NCBI GenBank assembly: GCA_963575745.1
Contig: CAUYUJ010003649.1
Coordinates: 1 to 64,000 of the forward strand
From: Prorocentrum cordatum
Taxonomy: Eukaryota; Sar; Dinophyceae; Prorocentrales; Prorocentraceae
Length of the DNA: 64,000 nt
Direction: 5' to 3'
This document shows, one piece after another, positions 1-10,179 of the stretch; positions within the stretch are counted from its first letter, which is position 1; every line of letters starts with the position of its first letter. The notes below the pieces were generated by a model that saw nothing but the letters and a program-made list of their open reading frames with translations, had not been told where the DNA came from and made no database searches. A program made the translations under genes and the position numbers.

Positions 1-3
1 GGG

Positions 4-157
4 TCCGGCGATAACCCGGGTTTTTGGGCTCGCCCCCCCCCCCCCCCCCCACCCCCAGGAAAAACTAACCTAGCCGGTCGTGCAGGTCCGGGGTGTGCGG
101 GGCCGCAGGGAGCTCGCAGGGAGCGCTGTGTTCAACGGCACGGTGGTGCTCGCAGGG
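4..157. repeat. dispersed repeat REP-Q, copy 1, with poly-C tract
   Basis: A block starting with a GATAACCCGGGTT-like motif, then a poly-C run and a segment ending near CAACGGCACGGTGGTG, recurs with moderate divergence at 8613-8753. A shorter related piece is at about 12180-12235. Function unknown; no coding signal. Confidence 0.6.
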
Positions 158-171
158 AGCGCCGATTCAAA

Positions 172-233
172 AATCTCTCTCTCTCTCTTTTTTCTCTCTA
201 TCTCTCTCTCTCTAGAGAGAGAGAGAGAGAGAG
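172..233. repeat. CT/GA microsatellite palindrome
   Basis: A (CT)n run is followed directly by a (GA)n run, so the tract can fold back on itself as a hairpin. No gene is apparent around it. Confidence 0.8.
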
Positions 234-497
234 ACGGCGGTCGGGCCTGCCAGGACTCCGACTCGTCCCTGGGGGGCGCCAGCCCAGCGTCCACCGTGCG
301 GGGCGCGGCAGCACAGGACGGCCGCCGCTGCCGGGGGCGGGGGGAGCGAGGAAGGAGCGAGCAATGAGGAGGGAGCAACGCGGGGCTGCTGCCCAGTAGC
401 GCTGCCATGGAGTCGGCCATTGTCCCTCTACAGGTGGAGTATTCAAACGTATTCTAAAGATAGTCTGAGGACGATTCTTCGACTATGTTTCGACAAT

Positions 498-617
498 GTT
501 CCCTACCTAGGCTCTGCCTAGAAGGGTTCTTACTCTGTTAGCTTAAAGGGGCCGGGCAGTGGAAAGCGCCCCGGGCGGTTCCCCCAGTCCCCGCCCCGCG
601 GTTCCCCCAGTCCCCTG
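498..617. repeat. GC-rich block duplicated at 1182-1315
   Basis: This block begins near CCCTACCTAGGCTCTGCCTA and ends in repeated CGGTTCCCCCAGTC motifs. It recurs almost unchanged at 1182-1315, each time just before a TTAGC-type array. It is part of the internal duplication of the composite TIR-A element. Confidence 0.75.
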
Positions 618-1110
618 GGAGCTTTAGCTTTAGCTTTAGCTTTAGCTTTAGCTTTAGCTTTAGCTTAGCTTTAGCTTAGCTTTAGTTTAACTTTAACTTA
701 GCTTTAGCTTAGCTTTAGCTTAGCTTTAGCTTAGCTTTAGCTTAGCTTTAGCTTAGCTTTAGCTTAGCTTTAGCTAGCTTTAGCGTAGCTTTAGTTTAGC
801 GTTGGCTTAGCTTTAGCTTAGCTTCAGCTTAGCGTTAGCTTAGCGTTAGCTTAGCTTTAGCTTAGCTTTAGCTTAGCTTCAGCTTAGTTTTAGTTTTAGC
901 TTTAGCTTTAGCTTAGCTTTAGCTTAGCTTAGCTTTAGCTCAGCTGTAGCTCAGCTGTAGCTCAGCTTTAGCTTAGCTTTAGCTCAGCTTTAGCTTAGCT
1001 TTAGCTTTAGCTTAGCTTTAGCTTAGCTTTAGCTTAGCTTTAGCTTAGCTTTAGCTTAGCTTTAGCTTAGCTGTAGCTTAGCTGTAGCTTAGCTTTAGCT
1101 TAGCTTTACT
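618..1110. repeat. TTTAGC / TTTAGCTTAGC satellite
   Basis: About 490 bp of TTTAGC hexamers and TTTAGCTTAGC units with few variants. It resembles the plant/dinoflagellate telomere repeat TTTAGGG in its first five bases only, so it is treated as interstitial satellite. Confidence 0.9.
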
Positions 1111-1315
1111 GTTGCTACTAATGCTGCTTTCCTAGGGGCTCCAACTCCTAGGTAGGGTCGCACTGGGATGCTTTGAGTATTTTTCCCTACCTAGGCTCTG
1201 CCTAGAAGGGTTCTTACTCTCTTAGCTTAAAAGGGGCGGGCAGTGCAAAGCGCCCCGGGCGGTTCCCCCAGTCCCCGCCCCGCGGTTCCCCCAGTCGCGC
1301 CCCCTGGGTTCACCC

Positions 1316-1625
1316 AGCTTAGCTTAGCTTAGCTTAGCTTTAGTTTAGCTTAACTTAGCTTAGCTTAGCTTAGCTTAGCTTAGCTTGGCTTGTCTCATCT
1401 TAACTTAGCTTTACTTAACTTTACCTAGCCTAGCCTAGCCTAGCTTAGCTTAACGTAGATTAGCCTAGCTTAGCTTAGCTTAGCCTATCTCATCTTAGCT
1501 GAGCCTAGTTTTAGTTTAGCATCGTTTAACTTAGCATAGCTTAGCTTGGCTTAGCTTAGCCTAACCGAGGTGAGCTTAACTTAGCATAGCTCATCTTAGC
1601 TTAGCTTACCTTAGCTTAACGCAGC
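1316..1625. repeat. degenerate TTAGC satellite
   Basis: Short TTAGC/CTTAG units with many substitutions; a more decayed relative of the 618-1110 array, preceded by the same GC-rich block. Confidence 0.8.
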
Positions 1626-2004
1626 ATTCGCACATCATATCCTAGCACATCATAACCAAGCATATCATATTATATCATAGCCCATCATATCATATAAAAA
1701 CAACAAACACATAACAACAACGCAACAACAACGCAACAACGACAAACGCAAACACACAAGCAACGGCAAAGGCACAAACAAAGGCAAGAGCAACAGCAAA
1801 GGCAATGCATACCAAAAGCAACGCCAATGCGAACATGTAGATGTATATGTAGACGTAGTGTAGGTGTAGATGTGGATGTAGGTGTAGATGTATATGTAGG
1901 TGTCGATGTAGGTGTAGATGTAGATGTAGATGTGAGTCTAGCTGCTGATGTTGATGTAGATGTAGATGCAGGTGTAGATGTAAATGTAGCCGTCGGTGTA
2001 GATG
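1626..2004. repeat. CAA-rich and GTAGAT satellites
   Basis: 1626-1690 is a CATAT-rich tract. 1691-1830 is CAA/GCAACAA-rich. 1831-2004 is a GTAGATGT-type hexamer array. Together they form the variable core of the second unit in the composite TIR-A element. Confidence 0.8.
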
Positions 2005-2127
2005 TAGATGCTGCTTTCCTAAATGCTCCAACTCCTAGGTAGGGTCGCACTGGGATCATTTGACTCTGTTTCATTTTCGTCCAAAGTCCGCCTGTAGGGG
2101 GACATGCCCGACCTAACGCTACCACCC

Positions 2128-2271
2128 ATGGTCCAACCCGAAGGCCCCACTTTGCCTTTTATTCCCAGTGTGGGGGGGGGACGTCGGAACAACTGAACAA
2201 AAACGAGGATGTGGAACCCGCACGCCCCCCCCCCGAAATTTGGGTCTTCGGGTTGGATTGGAGCGGTCTGG
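2128..2271. mobile_element. short TIR element, family TIR-G, copy 1
   Basis: Ends share CCAACCCGAAG in inverted orientation, and the interior (poly-G run, TGTGGAACCC motif, poly-C run) matches the copy at 36271-36415. The left end is shortened next to the composite TIR-A element. Confidence 0.5.
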
Positions 2272-2275
2272 TACG

Positions 2276-2452
2276 TACAGTCAGAAACCCTAGTAAGGAC
2301 GCGCGACTTTGCTCAGGGTACCCTTGCGTCCTTGCTCTTCCTTGCTCTTGCGTCCTTGAGGTTTTCGTCGTCCGCCGCCCCAGAAATCCCAACTTCGGCT
2401 TCCAAGGGTCTTGCGTCCTTACCGCGCGTCCTTATTAGGGTTTTTGACTGTA
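2276..2452. mobile_element. short TIR element, family TIR-F, copy 1 (177 bp)
   Basis: The termini form a near-perfect inverted repeat of about 30 bp (2276-2305 against 2423-2452); core motif CCCTARTAAGGACGCGCG. A related element is at 8012-8188. Possible imperfect 5-bp TSD (GGTAC / GGTAG). No coding capacity. Confidence 0.7.
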
Positions 2453-2929
2453 GGTAGTCGGAGCGGGTCCGAATCCGTGCCAGGCCGATCGATGTCTGTC
2501 TGTCTCTCTCTCTCTCTATCTCATTCTCTTTGTCGTGGGACGTTCGACGAGGTTCTCAGGCCTCTGGCGGATTGAGTATTCCGATCCTGGCGTTTTTCCT
2601 TGGTTTCGGCCTCTGGGTGGGGATTTTGGGGCCTCAGGCCATCAACAGTGCGTCTGTGACAGAAATCAGCCCCCGGGGAGGGGGCCGAGACTGTTGGGGC
2701 CCGTGCATGAAAACATGTAGCACGTCGGATGTCTTGGGTCCGAGGGGCCCGAGGAGGTTACCTGACACTTCTCGCCCCTGGTGGGCCTCCGGCAGGCTTT
2801 TCGTCGCCGCGGCTGGATGCTCCTCGAGACTCTGGTCGCAGCATGCCTCTGAAGATGTCCTGGGGTCGAGCTCTGACCCCCGAGCCGCCCCCGAAGCCAG
2901 GCCCCCTCGCGCTTGAACAGCACCGAGCG
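2453..2929. other. no gene seen
   Basis: Unique-looking GC-rich sequence with a short CT run near 2499-2520. Open frames here show no recognisable protein. Confidence 0.5.
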
Positions 2930-3092
2930 GTGGAGGCGGAGGCGGAGGCGGAGGCGGAGGCGGAGGCGGAGGAGGCCGAGGCGGAGGCGGAGGGAGCAGG
3001 AGGAGGCGGAGGCGGAAGGAGCAGGAGGAGGCGGAGGAGGGGGAGGAGGAGGAGGCGGAGGCGGAGGCGGAGGAGGAGGCGGAGGGGCCGTT
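2930..3092. repeat. GGCGGA / GGA microsatellite
   Basis: Runs of GGCGGA, GGAGGA and AGGAGGCGGA; all frames stay open because of composition. Confidence 0.9.
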
Positions 3093-4127
3093 TCTCGGCC
3101 GCGGGACCGTCACAAGAAGCGACCCAGGATGAGCAGGTGTTTCTGGGAACGGGTCGAGGCCCACGCGGCCCATGTCACGTCTCCTCCTTCCCGAGACCTC
3201 TCGCGTCGTGAAGCGAATGGCGTCGTAATGAAGGCCTGTTGCCGTCTGCGATCTTGGGTGGCCCTCTCCCCTCCGGGGGTCCACTCTGCGAAGTAGTTAA
3301 CCACGACGTCGGAAGTCTGGGGAGGAGGGATGGAGGATCAAGGTTCATCCAAGAGCCCCTATTGCGCCCAATGGCATTGAAGCAGCATGCGGCCGCACCA
3401 GGCGTGGTAATTTGTGCAGTCGTGCGAGCGGCGATCTGTGGCCCGTGGGGACGAAACTGGGCCCTGAGCGTCTTCGCAGGGCCGCGGCAGATGCGCGTTG
3501 CTTAGTGGGTCTTCACTGTGCACCGCTTTGGCACTCGCGCCCATGGAGTAGATGTTCTGAGCGTGGTATCCTTCCCCCCCGCGCGCCCCCCCGCCTCCCG
3601 CCGGTTCTGCCTTCTTCCACACTTCGCTTCGCGGGTGTCCCGTCGCTCGACCGCTGCTTGAGTCAAGCGGCCGCAAACCAACGCGTTGCCTCGGTGGGTG
3701 CGCCGTTTGGGTTCGACTTCCTGGAGACAGTCCTGGCGCGGTGGTCTCGTAAAGAAGCCGCACTGTATCAGTGGTGCGTCGCATAAGCGCGCGGGGGGGC
3801 GGGCGGACATGCAGTCGGGGAGCTCGTCCTCGGCGGGCTGGTAGGCGCGCAGTGCCGTGGCCCTTCACTTCAGTTGTCCTAGCCTTCCCGGTCGAGATGG
3901 AGACTCAGGAATCGTGTCGTTGAACTGAGCGAGCTCGGGGTCCGTATGCCCGGGTAGCGTCACGCGCAAGCTTACTCGTTTCCACGGGCCACAATGGCGG
4001 CTTGCGTAAGCCATCGCGCAGGGTCGTCGCGCCCTCACGCGGAAGGCCCAGTTGTTTTTCGACCGTTTGTTGCTTTTGCAGAAATGATGCACGTGGTTAC
4101 TGTAGCTCCTCCTGGACATCTCCTGGG
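3093..4127. other. no gene seen
   Basis: Open frames of 60-170 residues occur on both strands, but none has recognisable domains or consistent codon use. A stretch near 3130-3180 resembles other dispersed fragments near 21860, 22970, 23340 and 38560. Confidence 0.45.
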
Positions 4128-4680
4128 CAGTGTCAACACCGTAGTGCCAATAGCGTAGTGTCAGCAGCGTAGTGTCAGTTGACTCTACGTTGTTGACACG
4201 ACGCTGTTCACACTGCCTTGCTGCTCGTCGTGCCCAGAAATACATAGGACGAGTTTGGTGAGCATCGCCGAACTCACAGCGCACTGTCAACAGCGTAGTG
4301 TCAACTGACACTGCACTCTTGACACTACGCTTTCGGCACTACACTTCAACAGCGTAGTGCCAAGAGCGTAGTGTCAACAGCGTAGTGTCAGTTGACACTG
4401 CGCTGTTGATACTAAGCTGTTGCCACTACTCTTCAACAACGCAATGCCAACAGCGTAGTGCCAACAGCGTAATGAATAGCGTAGTGTCAACAGCGTAGTG
4501 TCAGTTGACACTGCGTTGTTGACACGACGCTGTTAACGCTGCCCTGCTGTTCGTCGTGCCCAGAAATGCATAGGACGAGTTTGGTGAACATCGCCGGACT
4601 CACAGCGTAGTGTCGACAGTGCAGTGTCAAGAGTGCAGTGTCACTTGACACTACGCTTTTGACACTACGCTGTGGGTTCG
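4128..4680. repeat. inverted minisatellite of an AGCGTAGTGTCA motif
   Basis: Dozens of copies of a 14-15 bp motif (CAACAGCGTAGTGT) occur in both orientations, giving many overlapping hairpins. A longer block of about 117 bp is present twice (4165-4281 and 4492-4607) with roughly 90 percent identity by eye. Confidence 0.85.
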
Positions 4681-4789
4681 GACAGGTCAGGCCGCCGCAC
4701 TGGCCGACACCACAGGGCCACGCGCACGTTCCAATGGGCGCGAGCACCGTCGGGATCAAACGCCGAAGGTTTCGGTGGGGATCGCGCGA

Positions 4790-5060
4790 AGCACAATCTT
4801 TTGAGACAAATGTGTGCGGCGCAAAAGCGAGAGCCACCTTTTGAAAAGGACCTGTCCTCCATCTTTGAAGCTGCTGCAGATCTTATGGCGACTGTGTGTG
4901 TGGCGGTAGGGCGAGAGCCACACTCTGAGATCGTGCCGCCCTCCATCCCTGCAGCTGTTTTGCAGTCTTCGAGGCGAATGTGTGAGCGGCGCGGAAGCGA
5001 GAGCCACACATGGAGAACGGCCCGCCCTTCATCTCTGCAGCTAGTGCAGATTCCAAGCTT
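4790..5060. repeat. tandem repeat, about 85-100 bp, three diverged units
   Basis: Three successive units share a GTGTG, GCGGCGC-like and GCGAGAGCCAC core, a CC-TCCATC block and a CTGCAG segment. No protein function is apparent. Confidence 0.65.
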
Positions 5061-5159
5061 CAGGGTCGTAAGCGGTGAGGATGTCTGAGGCGCAGCGCCC
5101 AGCCCGCCCCACCGACATGTCTGGGGGTGCGACAGGGAGGAACCGTTTATGAGGGCAAG

Positions 5160-5222
5160 GGAGGATGGAGGAGGAGGAGGAGGAGGAGGAGGAGGAGGAA
5201 CAGGAGGGGGAGGATGCGGAGG
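5160..5222. repeat. GGA microsatellite
   Basis: (GGA)n with a few interruptions. Confidence 0.9.
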
Positions 5223-5303
5223 AGTTTTTTTTTCAAGAACGTCGACCCTCAGAGGTCTCGACCCATTCCCCTGGACTGGCTTTCCACCCCGAGTCATTTC
5301 TTG

Positions 5304-5538
5304 ACCGCCCCGAGGGCCGGTAAGGGCCTCCAGAGGCCCACTTAGGAAAAACCGCCCGCCATGTTTTGTTCATTCCCTTTCGTGCCCTGTCTCCCCAATG
5401 AAAGCCGTGCGTAGCCCGCCTAGCTTTTGGCGGAAGAGGTTCGCTCTCGCCCCGCAGATCAAAAAACATATGTTTTTGCCCGCCCCGAGGGCCGGCAAGG
5501 GCCTCCGGAGGCCCACTTAGGAAAAACCGCCCGCCATG
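5304..5538. repeat. 60-bp direct repeats flanking dispersed repeat REP-I
   Basis: A 60-bp segment (CCGCCCCGAGGGCCGG to CCGCCCGCCATG) occurs at 5304-5363 and again at 5479-5538. Between them, 5381-5470 is a copy of REP-I, also found at 38320-38412 and 38947-39035. Confidence 0.7.
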
Positions 5539-5756
5539 ATTTTTGTTCACTGCGGAGGGGGGGAGAGGTTCGCGCCCAGGACGCGCGCCCCGCCCGCGGC
5601 TGCGGCGCCCCTCCCGCCCGCGGCGTCGCCCCGCCCGCGGCTGCGGCCGCGCTGGGCCCCGCGGGCTCCAGAGGCGCCCGGCCGCCGGCGCAGCGTGCGC
5701 CGGCGGGCCCCGCGCGGCGTCCGCCCGCGCGCGCGCCCCAGGTCCGGGCGAGGCAG

Positions 5757-5950
5757 TCTCCCCCTCCTCCTCCTCCTCCTCTCCTCCCCCTCCCCCTCCT
5801 CCTCCTCCTCCTCCTCCTCCTCCTCCTCCTCCTCCTCCTCCTCCCCCTCCTCCTCCTCCCCCTCCTCCCTCCTCCTCCTCCTCCTCCTCTCCTCCTCCTC
5901 CTCCTCCTCCTCCTCCTCCTCCTCCTCCTCCTCCTCCTCCTCCTCCTGCT
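5757..5950. repeat. TCC microsatellite
   Basis: About 190 bp of (TCC)n. It creates long poly-Ser, poly-Leu, poly-Pro, poly-Gly and poly-Glu frames on both strands, which are not genes. Confidence 0.95.
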
Positions 5951-6178
5951 CCCGCCACCTGCGCGCTCCTGGCGCACGAGCTGCCGCTGCGCCGCATGGC
6001 ACTGCTTGAGGCCTCGAGTCTGGCGAGGTTCATGGCTAATTCTTCGAAAGGTCTTTGATCTTTTTGGGGGGGCCAAGGTCCTTTCATGTCTCATTCCTGG
6101 ATCCTGGGCCTCTCCCTGGCCACGAGGGGGCCAGGAACCAGCAGGGGCGAGCACCATTCGAAATGAGCGCGAGTAGAG

Positions 6179-6369
6179 ATGAAAAGACGTGTAAGAGTGA
6201 CCCTGCGCCGGAGTGACCTTTGGGTGCGGGCCCACTGGGGTCCGCCGATGGCCGAACGCGGTGCGATAGCAGCGTCTCGCGCGCTCGTGCTCGGCTCCTC
6301 CGCGGCCCACCGAAAGCAGCGCACCGGAGGTCACTCTTGCACAAGAGCCACTCCTGCGCGTATAGTCGG
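6179..6369. mobile_element. short TIR element, family TIR-B, copy 1 (191 bp)
   Basis: The ends form an imperfect inverted repeat of about 40 bp; GAGTGACC occurs twice in each arm. The interior (GCGGGCCCACTGGGGTC block) matches copies at 7720-7906, 34210-34394 and 36755-37095. No clear TSD at this copy. Confidence 0.7.
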
Positions 6370-6730
6370 GGCCCTGAAGAAGGAACCCTTTTCGTTGGGG
6401 AGGGGCTCCGCTCTCCTTAAGTGTTTCGCAGCTTGCCTCAGGTTTTCCTTATGTGTTCGATAGCAAATCGAAGTTTGACGTATGGAAAAAAGGGGCCTCG
6501 TTCCTTATTTTGGGTTCCTTAGGTCAACGCCCCGACTGTTTCCGAGGCAGGGCAGCCGTGGCGGCGCGTCCCTCGGAGGCCCCCCAGACGGTGCGGTGAC
6601 CACGCCGCGTGGCGAGTCGGCCGGGGATCCGGGGGCCGCCGCGCGGCTCTGGGGCTCGGGCCGTGCTCCGAGGGCGTCTCGGGCGGCGGGGGCCTCCAGG
6701 GTGCCAGGCCGTGCGGTGAGGTCCCTTTGC

Positions 6731-6860
6731 TTGGCATCGCTCGGACGTGTGGATTTTTCCTTCGGCGAGGACCGTCGAGGAGCATCCTTGATCATCTGGC
6801 GGAAATACCACGCACGAAACCGAAAACAACACAGGGAATGGACGTCCGAGCGATGGCCAG
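6731..6860 (+). mobile_element. short TIR element, family TIR-C, copy 1 (130 bp)
   Basis: The left end TTGGCATCGCTCGGACGT and right end ACGTCCGAGCGATGGCCAG are inverted copies. Flanks TTTGC (6726-6730) and TTTGT (6861-6865) look like a 5-bp TSD with one mismatch. Other copies: 14005-16083 (interrupted) and 63151-63285 (inside the giant gene). Confidence 0.75.
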
Positions 6861-7139
6861 TTTGTATGTTCGAGGTCGCCGCGCGGTCTGTCGCCGCGCA
6901 GCTCTTGGGCCCCCAGAGCCAGAGGCCTGCGGCAGGTCCGGCCACCGTGCCTCCGAGCACTCCGGGTGGCTTCCTGGAGCGCACAAGCCGCACCGTCTCG
7001 TGGCACCTGCTGCCCCGAGGCCTGGGGGAGCCATGCACATGCCACTCGTGCTTCTGCGTCGTGTCGGGGTGTCTCTCTGTCTGTTCCCGTATCCTTCGTT
7101 GTCTTCGTCCCTTTCTGATCGTCGCTCCTCCGCTGTTGG

Positions 7140-7290
7140 AGCCTCTTGGGGGTGTCTTGGAGGCCTCCTGAAGCATATTGGGGGCTCCTTGGGCCGTGTT
7201 AGGGCGTTCGTGTGCACTCTGGACCGACTTGGGGCCTCCTTGGGCTGTCTTCGGATCGTCTTGGAGGCCGCTTAGGCCATTTCGAGAGCT
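7140..7290. repeat. TCTTGGGGGCC-type minisatellite
   Basis: Units around CTTGGGGGCCTC repeat about six times with substitutions. The same motif class recurs at 10550-10870, 12755-12985, about 31890-31940 and 63835-63890. Confidence 0.7.
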
Positions 7291-7719
7291 TCTTGAAAAT
7301 GGGCAGTTGACTTTACTGCCACTCGCCGCCTCGCATGGCCATTGCCGCGCCGCTACCGCGTCATGAATCACAGCAACGCGTGGCGGCCTCCGTTCTTGGC
7401 CCAAGGCGAAATCCAACGGATTGGTCCATCATCGGGTTGCAGAGATATTCGGCTGGAACAAGTGCAGACGTGAGGGTAACCCGGAACTGGACAACGTAGG
7501 ACCGTCACCATTTTGTTGGGCCGAGGGGGCTGCTCCAAAGCAAGCTCCCTTGCACTGCGTGTTGCGATGCAGATGTTGGACCTCGGGAGAAGCAGCCGTG
7601 ACCCACGGTGGTGGAGATTTGGACTCTCGCGGACCAGGAAGCGATGGGGCCAGGCGGTGGCCGGGTCCCGTGGGGGGCGGGCGGGGGTAAGGGCCCGCGG
7701 AGCGCGCGCGAGGAGTTCT
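7291..7719. other. no gene seen
   Basis: No repeat structure and no recognisable coding sequence. Confidence 0.4.
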
Positions 7720-7906
7720 TCGACTACCCGAGAGAGTGACCTTTCGCTGGAGTGACCTTTTGGTGCCAGACCAATGAGGTCCCCCGATCGCCGAGCGCGA
7801 CCGCAACAGTAGCAGCCTGCGCGCCTGTGTGTTGGTCCCCCCGCGGCGCCCGAAAGCCGCGCACCTGTGGTCGCTCTTGCCCAGGGCCACTCTTGCGCGT
7901 AGCCGA
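7720..7906. mobile_element. short TIR element, family TIR-B, copy 2 (187 bp)
   Basis: Termini TCGACTACCCG and CGCGTAGCCGA are inverted and continue into the GAGTGACC arms. Flanks GTTCT (7715-7719) and GTTGT (7907-7911) fit a 5-bp TSD with one mismatch. Confidence 0.72.
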
Positions 7907-8011
7907 GTTGTTGCCGACGGCGGCCGGTGAGACGGCGGAGGAGCCAGAGCTGGGGGCTGGAAGCTCCACAGAGAGCCTCCAGCTTCCCGCTCGAGCTCCT
8001 CGACGAGAGCT

Positions 8012-8188
8012 AGAGTCAACGCGCCCAGTAAGGACGCGCGCCTTCATCTAGGGTACCCTTGTGTCCTTGCCTCTGCGGCCCGTCCTTTGCCGTTTTCACT
8101 GGTCGCCCGCCGCTCAAACAAGTCCAACTTCGGCCTCCAAGGGTCTTGCGTCCTTACCACGCGTCCTTACTATACGTTTTCACTGCGC
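8012..8188. mobile_element. short TIR element, family TIR-F, copy 2
   Basis: AGTAAGGACGCGCG at the left and CGCGTCCTTACTATA at the right form the inner TIR. The interior shares the AACTTCGGCCTCCAAGGGTC block with the 2276-2452 copy. Confidence 0.65.
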
Positions 8189-8612
8189 TCGACTCAAAGA
8201 GTCTACACAGACCACGAACGAAAGAGAGTTGGTAACGGGAGAGTCCGAAGAAACGGGTGCTGTGGGGGCGCAGCTGGAAGAGGGGGTCGCGGCGATGGCG
8301 TGTGGGCGGAGCTTTGGCGCGGCTGGTCCAAGCCAAGCGGAGCCAGCTACAGCGGATGGCTCAATTGGGGCTGGATCGGATGTCCCAGAAGAGGACTGGC
8401 AGAGACTGGATCGAGGAGCTTGAGAGTTCTGACGGAACAGCGAGAACTTGGGTGAACTTATAGATGTATTGATACATATATAGATAGACACGTACACATT
8501 GAAGTGGCACCTGGGTTTCCCCATTCGCGCTGCAGACGAAGACGCTATTTGAAGCTTCAACTGGCGAGGAACGGTCGAGCGTGTGAAGACATTATGAGAC
8601 TGTTCTTTTACT
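8189..8612. other. no gene seen
   Basis: Overlapping open frames on both strands give no recognisable protein; no repeats noted. Confidence 0.4.
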
Positions 8613-8753
8613 GGCCCAGCGATAACCCGGGTTATCAGGCTCGCCCCCCCCCTCTCCCCAGGATAACCTAACCGAGCCGGTTGTGCTGGTCTGGGGGGGG
8701 CGCAGGGAGCTCGTAGGGAACGCTGTGTTCAACGGCACGGTGGTGTTCGCCAC
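8613..8753. repeat. dispersed repeat REP-Q, copy 2
   Basis: Matches 4-157 over the GATAACCCGGG start, the poly-C run and the terminal CAACGGCACGGTGGTG. Confidence 0.65.
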
Positions 8754-8812
8754 AGCATGCTGGTGTTTGGATGCACGTTGGCGAAACATTGGGGCTTGGA
8801 GTGGCACGGGGA

Positions 8813-8872
8813 GACGGCGACGGCGACGACGGCGACGACGACGACAACGACGTCGATGACGACGACGACGAA

Positions 8873-8923
<51 letters not shown>

Positions 8924-9045
8924 AGACGACAAACGACAGATGACGGCAGACGACGACAGACGACGACAGACGACGACAGACGACGACAGACGACGACAGA
9001 TGACGACAGACGACGACGAACGACGACGACGACGGCAGACGTCGT
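8813..9045. repeat. ACG trinucleotide and GACGACA heptad array
   Basis: (ACG)n passes into GACGACA repeats. It produces Thr-, Asp- and Ser-rich frames that are compositional. Confidence 0.92.
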
Positions 9046-9059
9046 CCATAGGCATCTGG

Positions 9060-9950
9060 AGGTGCACGTGAGCAGCGCGTACACACAGGCATTGACTTGT
9101 AGTTGTGCACAGGCAGCGAGGCGATTCGGTGCGCGCATTTCGTGTTATTGCAGCCGGATCTGTCGTGTACGCAGGCTTTGTGGCGAACGCAAGCATACAT
9201 GCACGCAGGTCGCGCGGTGGTGCACGCGGGCTTTGTGATGCACCCAGGAAGTATGGTGAAAACAGGCTATGCGGTGTGCACAACTCTTGCTGCAACACCA
9301 GTTATGATTCACGCAGGCATTCCAGGCATGGTGGTGAACAGAAGCGCTGTGCTGCATGGTCATTGCGGTGTACCACACTTTGTGGTGTACACATGCGCTG
9401 CGGTGTACGCATCCGCTGCTGTACACACATTCGACATGCTTTACATAGGCGTTGTGGACCCGAAAGATGGGACACTTCCCTGCGCAAGGGAAACTAATCA
9501 CCACACATAGCTTACATTTTGTTTTGGATACGTTTGGATCCCCCCACGATTTTCTGGAGTTCGGTCCAGCCGGGCCCCCTGGAAGTGTACGCAGTTCTCC
9601 GGTGTACACAAGCACTTTGGTACACCAGAGCTGTGGTGCACGAGTATGATGCTGAAGCAGTGACCAGTGCACATAGGCGTCGTCGTGTAGACAGGCAGTG
9701 TGTGTGGTGTACACAGGCTCTGGGGTGCACACGGCTGCTGTCGGTACACAGTCTCTGTGGTGTACACAGGCTTTGTTGTGTAGACAGGAGCTGCGGTGTA
9801 CACAAGCAGCTGTGTTGTACAAAGGCGTCGTGGCGCACGCTAGACAGGTGCTGTAGTTTACACAGACATGGTCGGCCAAAAAAAGAGGGGGAGGGACCGC
9901 ACCCTGGGCCAAAAAAATAAATAATCACAGATAGCTTACATATTGAATTC
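9060..9950. repeat. REP-L compound repeat: TGGTGTACACAGGC minisatellite, units 1 and 2
   Basis: A minisatellite of about 24 bp around GTGGTGTACACAGGC is bounded by a single-copy-like cassette (ATAGCTTACATTTTG, then GATACGTTTGGATCC and a CCGGGCC block at about 9500-9590, and again ATAGCTTACATATTG at 9925-9950). The same cassette plus minisatellite recurs at 11305-11960. Cys/His-rich frames here are artefacts of the repeat. Confidence 0.75.
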
Positions 9951-10179
9951 TTCACGCTTCGCGTATCCCCACCAGCCCATCTCAAAACAGCAACTCTTGC
10001 GAAGCATGCCGACAGTCGTGTTTTTCAGGCGTGTTTCCGCCTGCCCCCGCATATCTCCCCTGTTCCTCCTTCCTCCCGCCTCCGTGTACATCCTCCTTGT
10101 GGTGGGAGCGGGAGAAGGACGAGGCGGAGGAGGAGGGAGAGAAAGCGCTCCTCGTGGTTTGAGTCGTTTGGGGTTTCTC

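Larger units (their letters stand above)
408..2116. mobile_element. composite TIR-A element carrying satellite arrays (1.7 kb)
   Basis: The left end (408-480) and right end (2069-2116) are the two inverted termini of family TIR-A, whose other copies here are only 156-199 bp. Flanking octamers CGCTGCCA (400-407) and CGCTACCA (2117-2124) look like an 8-bp TSD with one mismatch. The interior is two related units. Unit 1 (about 498-1178) is a GC-rich block, a TTTAGC array and a spacer. Unit 2 (about 1179-2068) has the same GC-rich block, then TTAGC-type, CAA-rich and GTAGAT arrays, and the same spacer. No transposase is encoded, so it is non-autonomous. Confidence 0.72.

Noticed and set aside
618-1110. 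TTTAGC array as a telomere
   Set aside because: The sixth base differs from TTTAGGG, the array is internal and enclosed by TIR-A ends.
5233-6176. Poly-Gly/Glu, poly-Leu and poly-Ser frames
   Set aside because: Translations of a TCC/GGA microsatellite.
9103-9912. Cys/His/Val-rich frames over the TGGTGTACACAGGC repeats
   Set aside because: Products of a 24-bp repeat; Cys spacing simply follows the repeat period.
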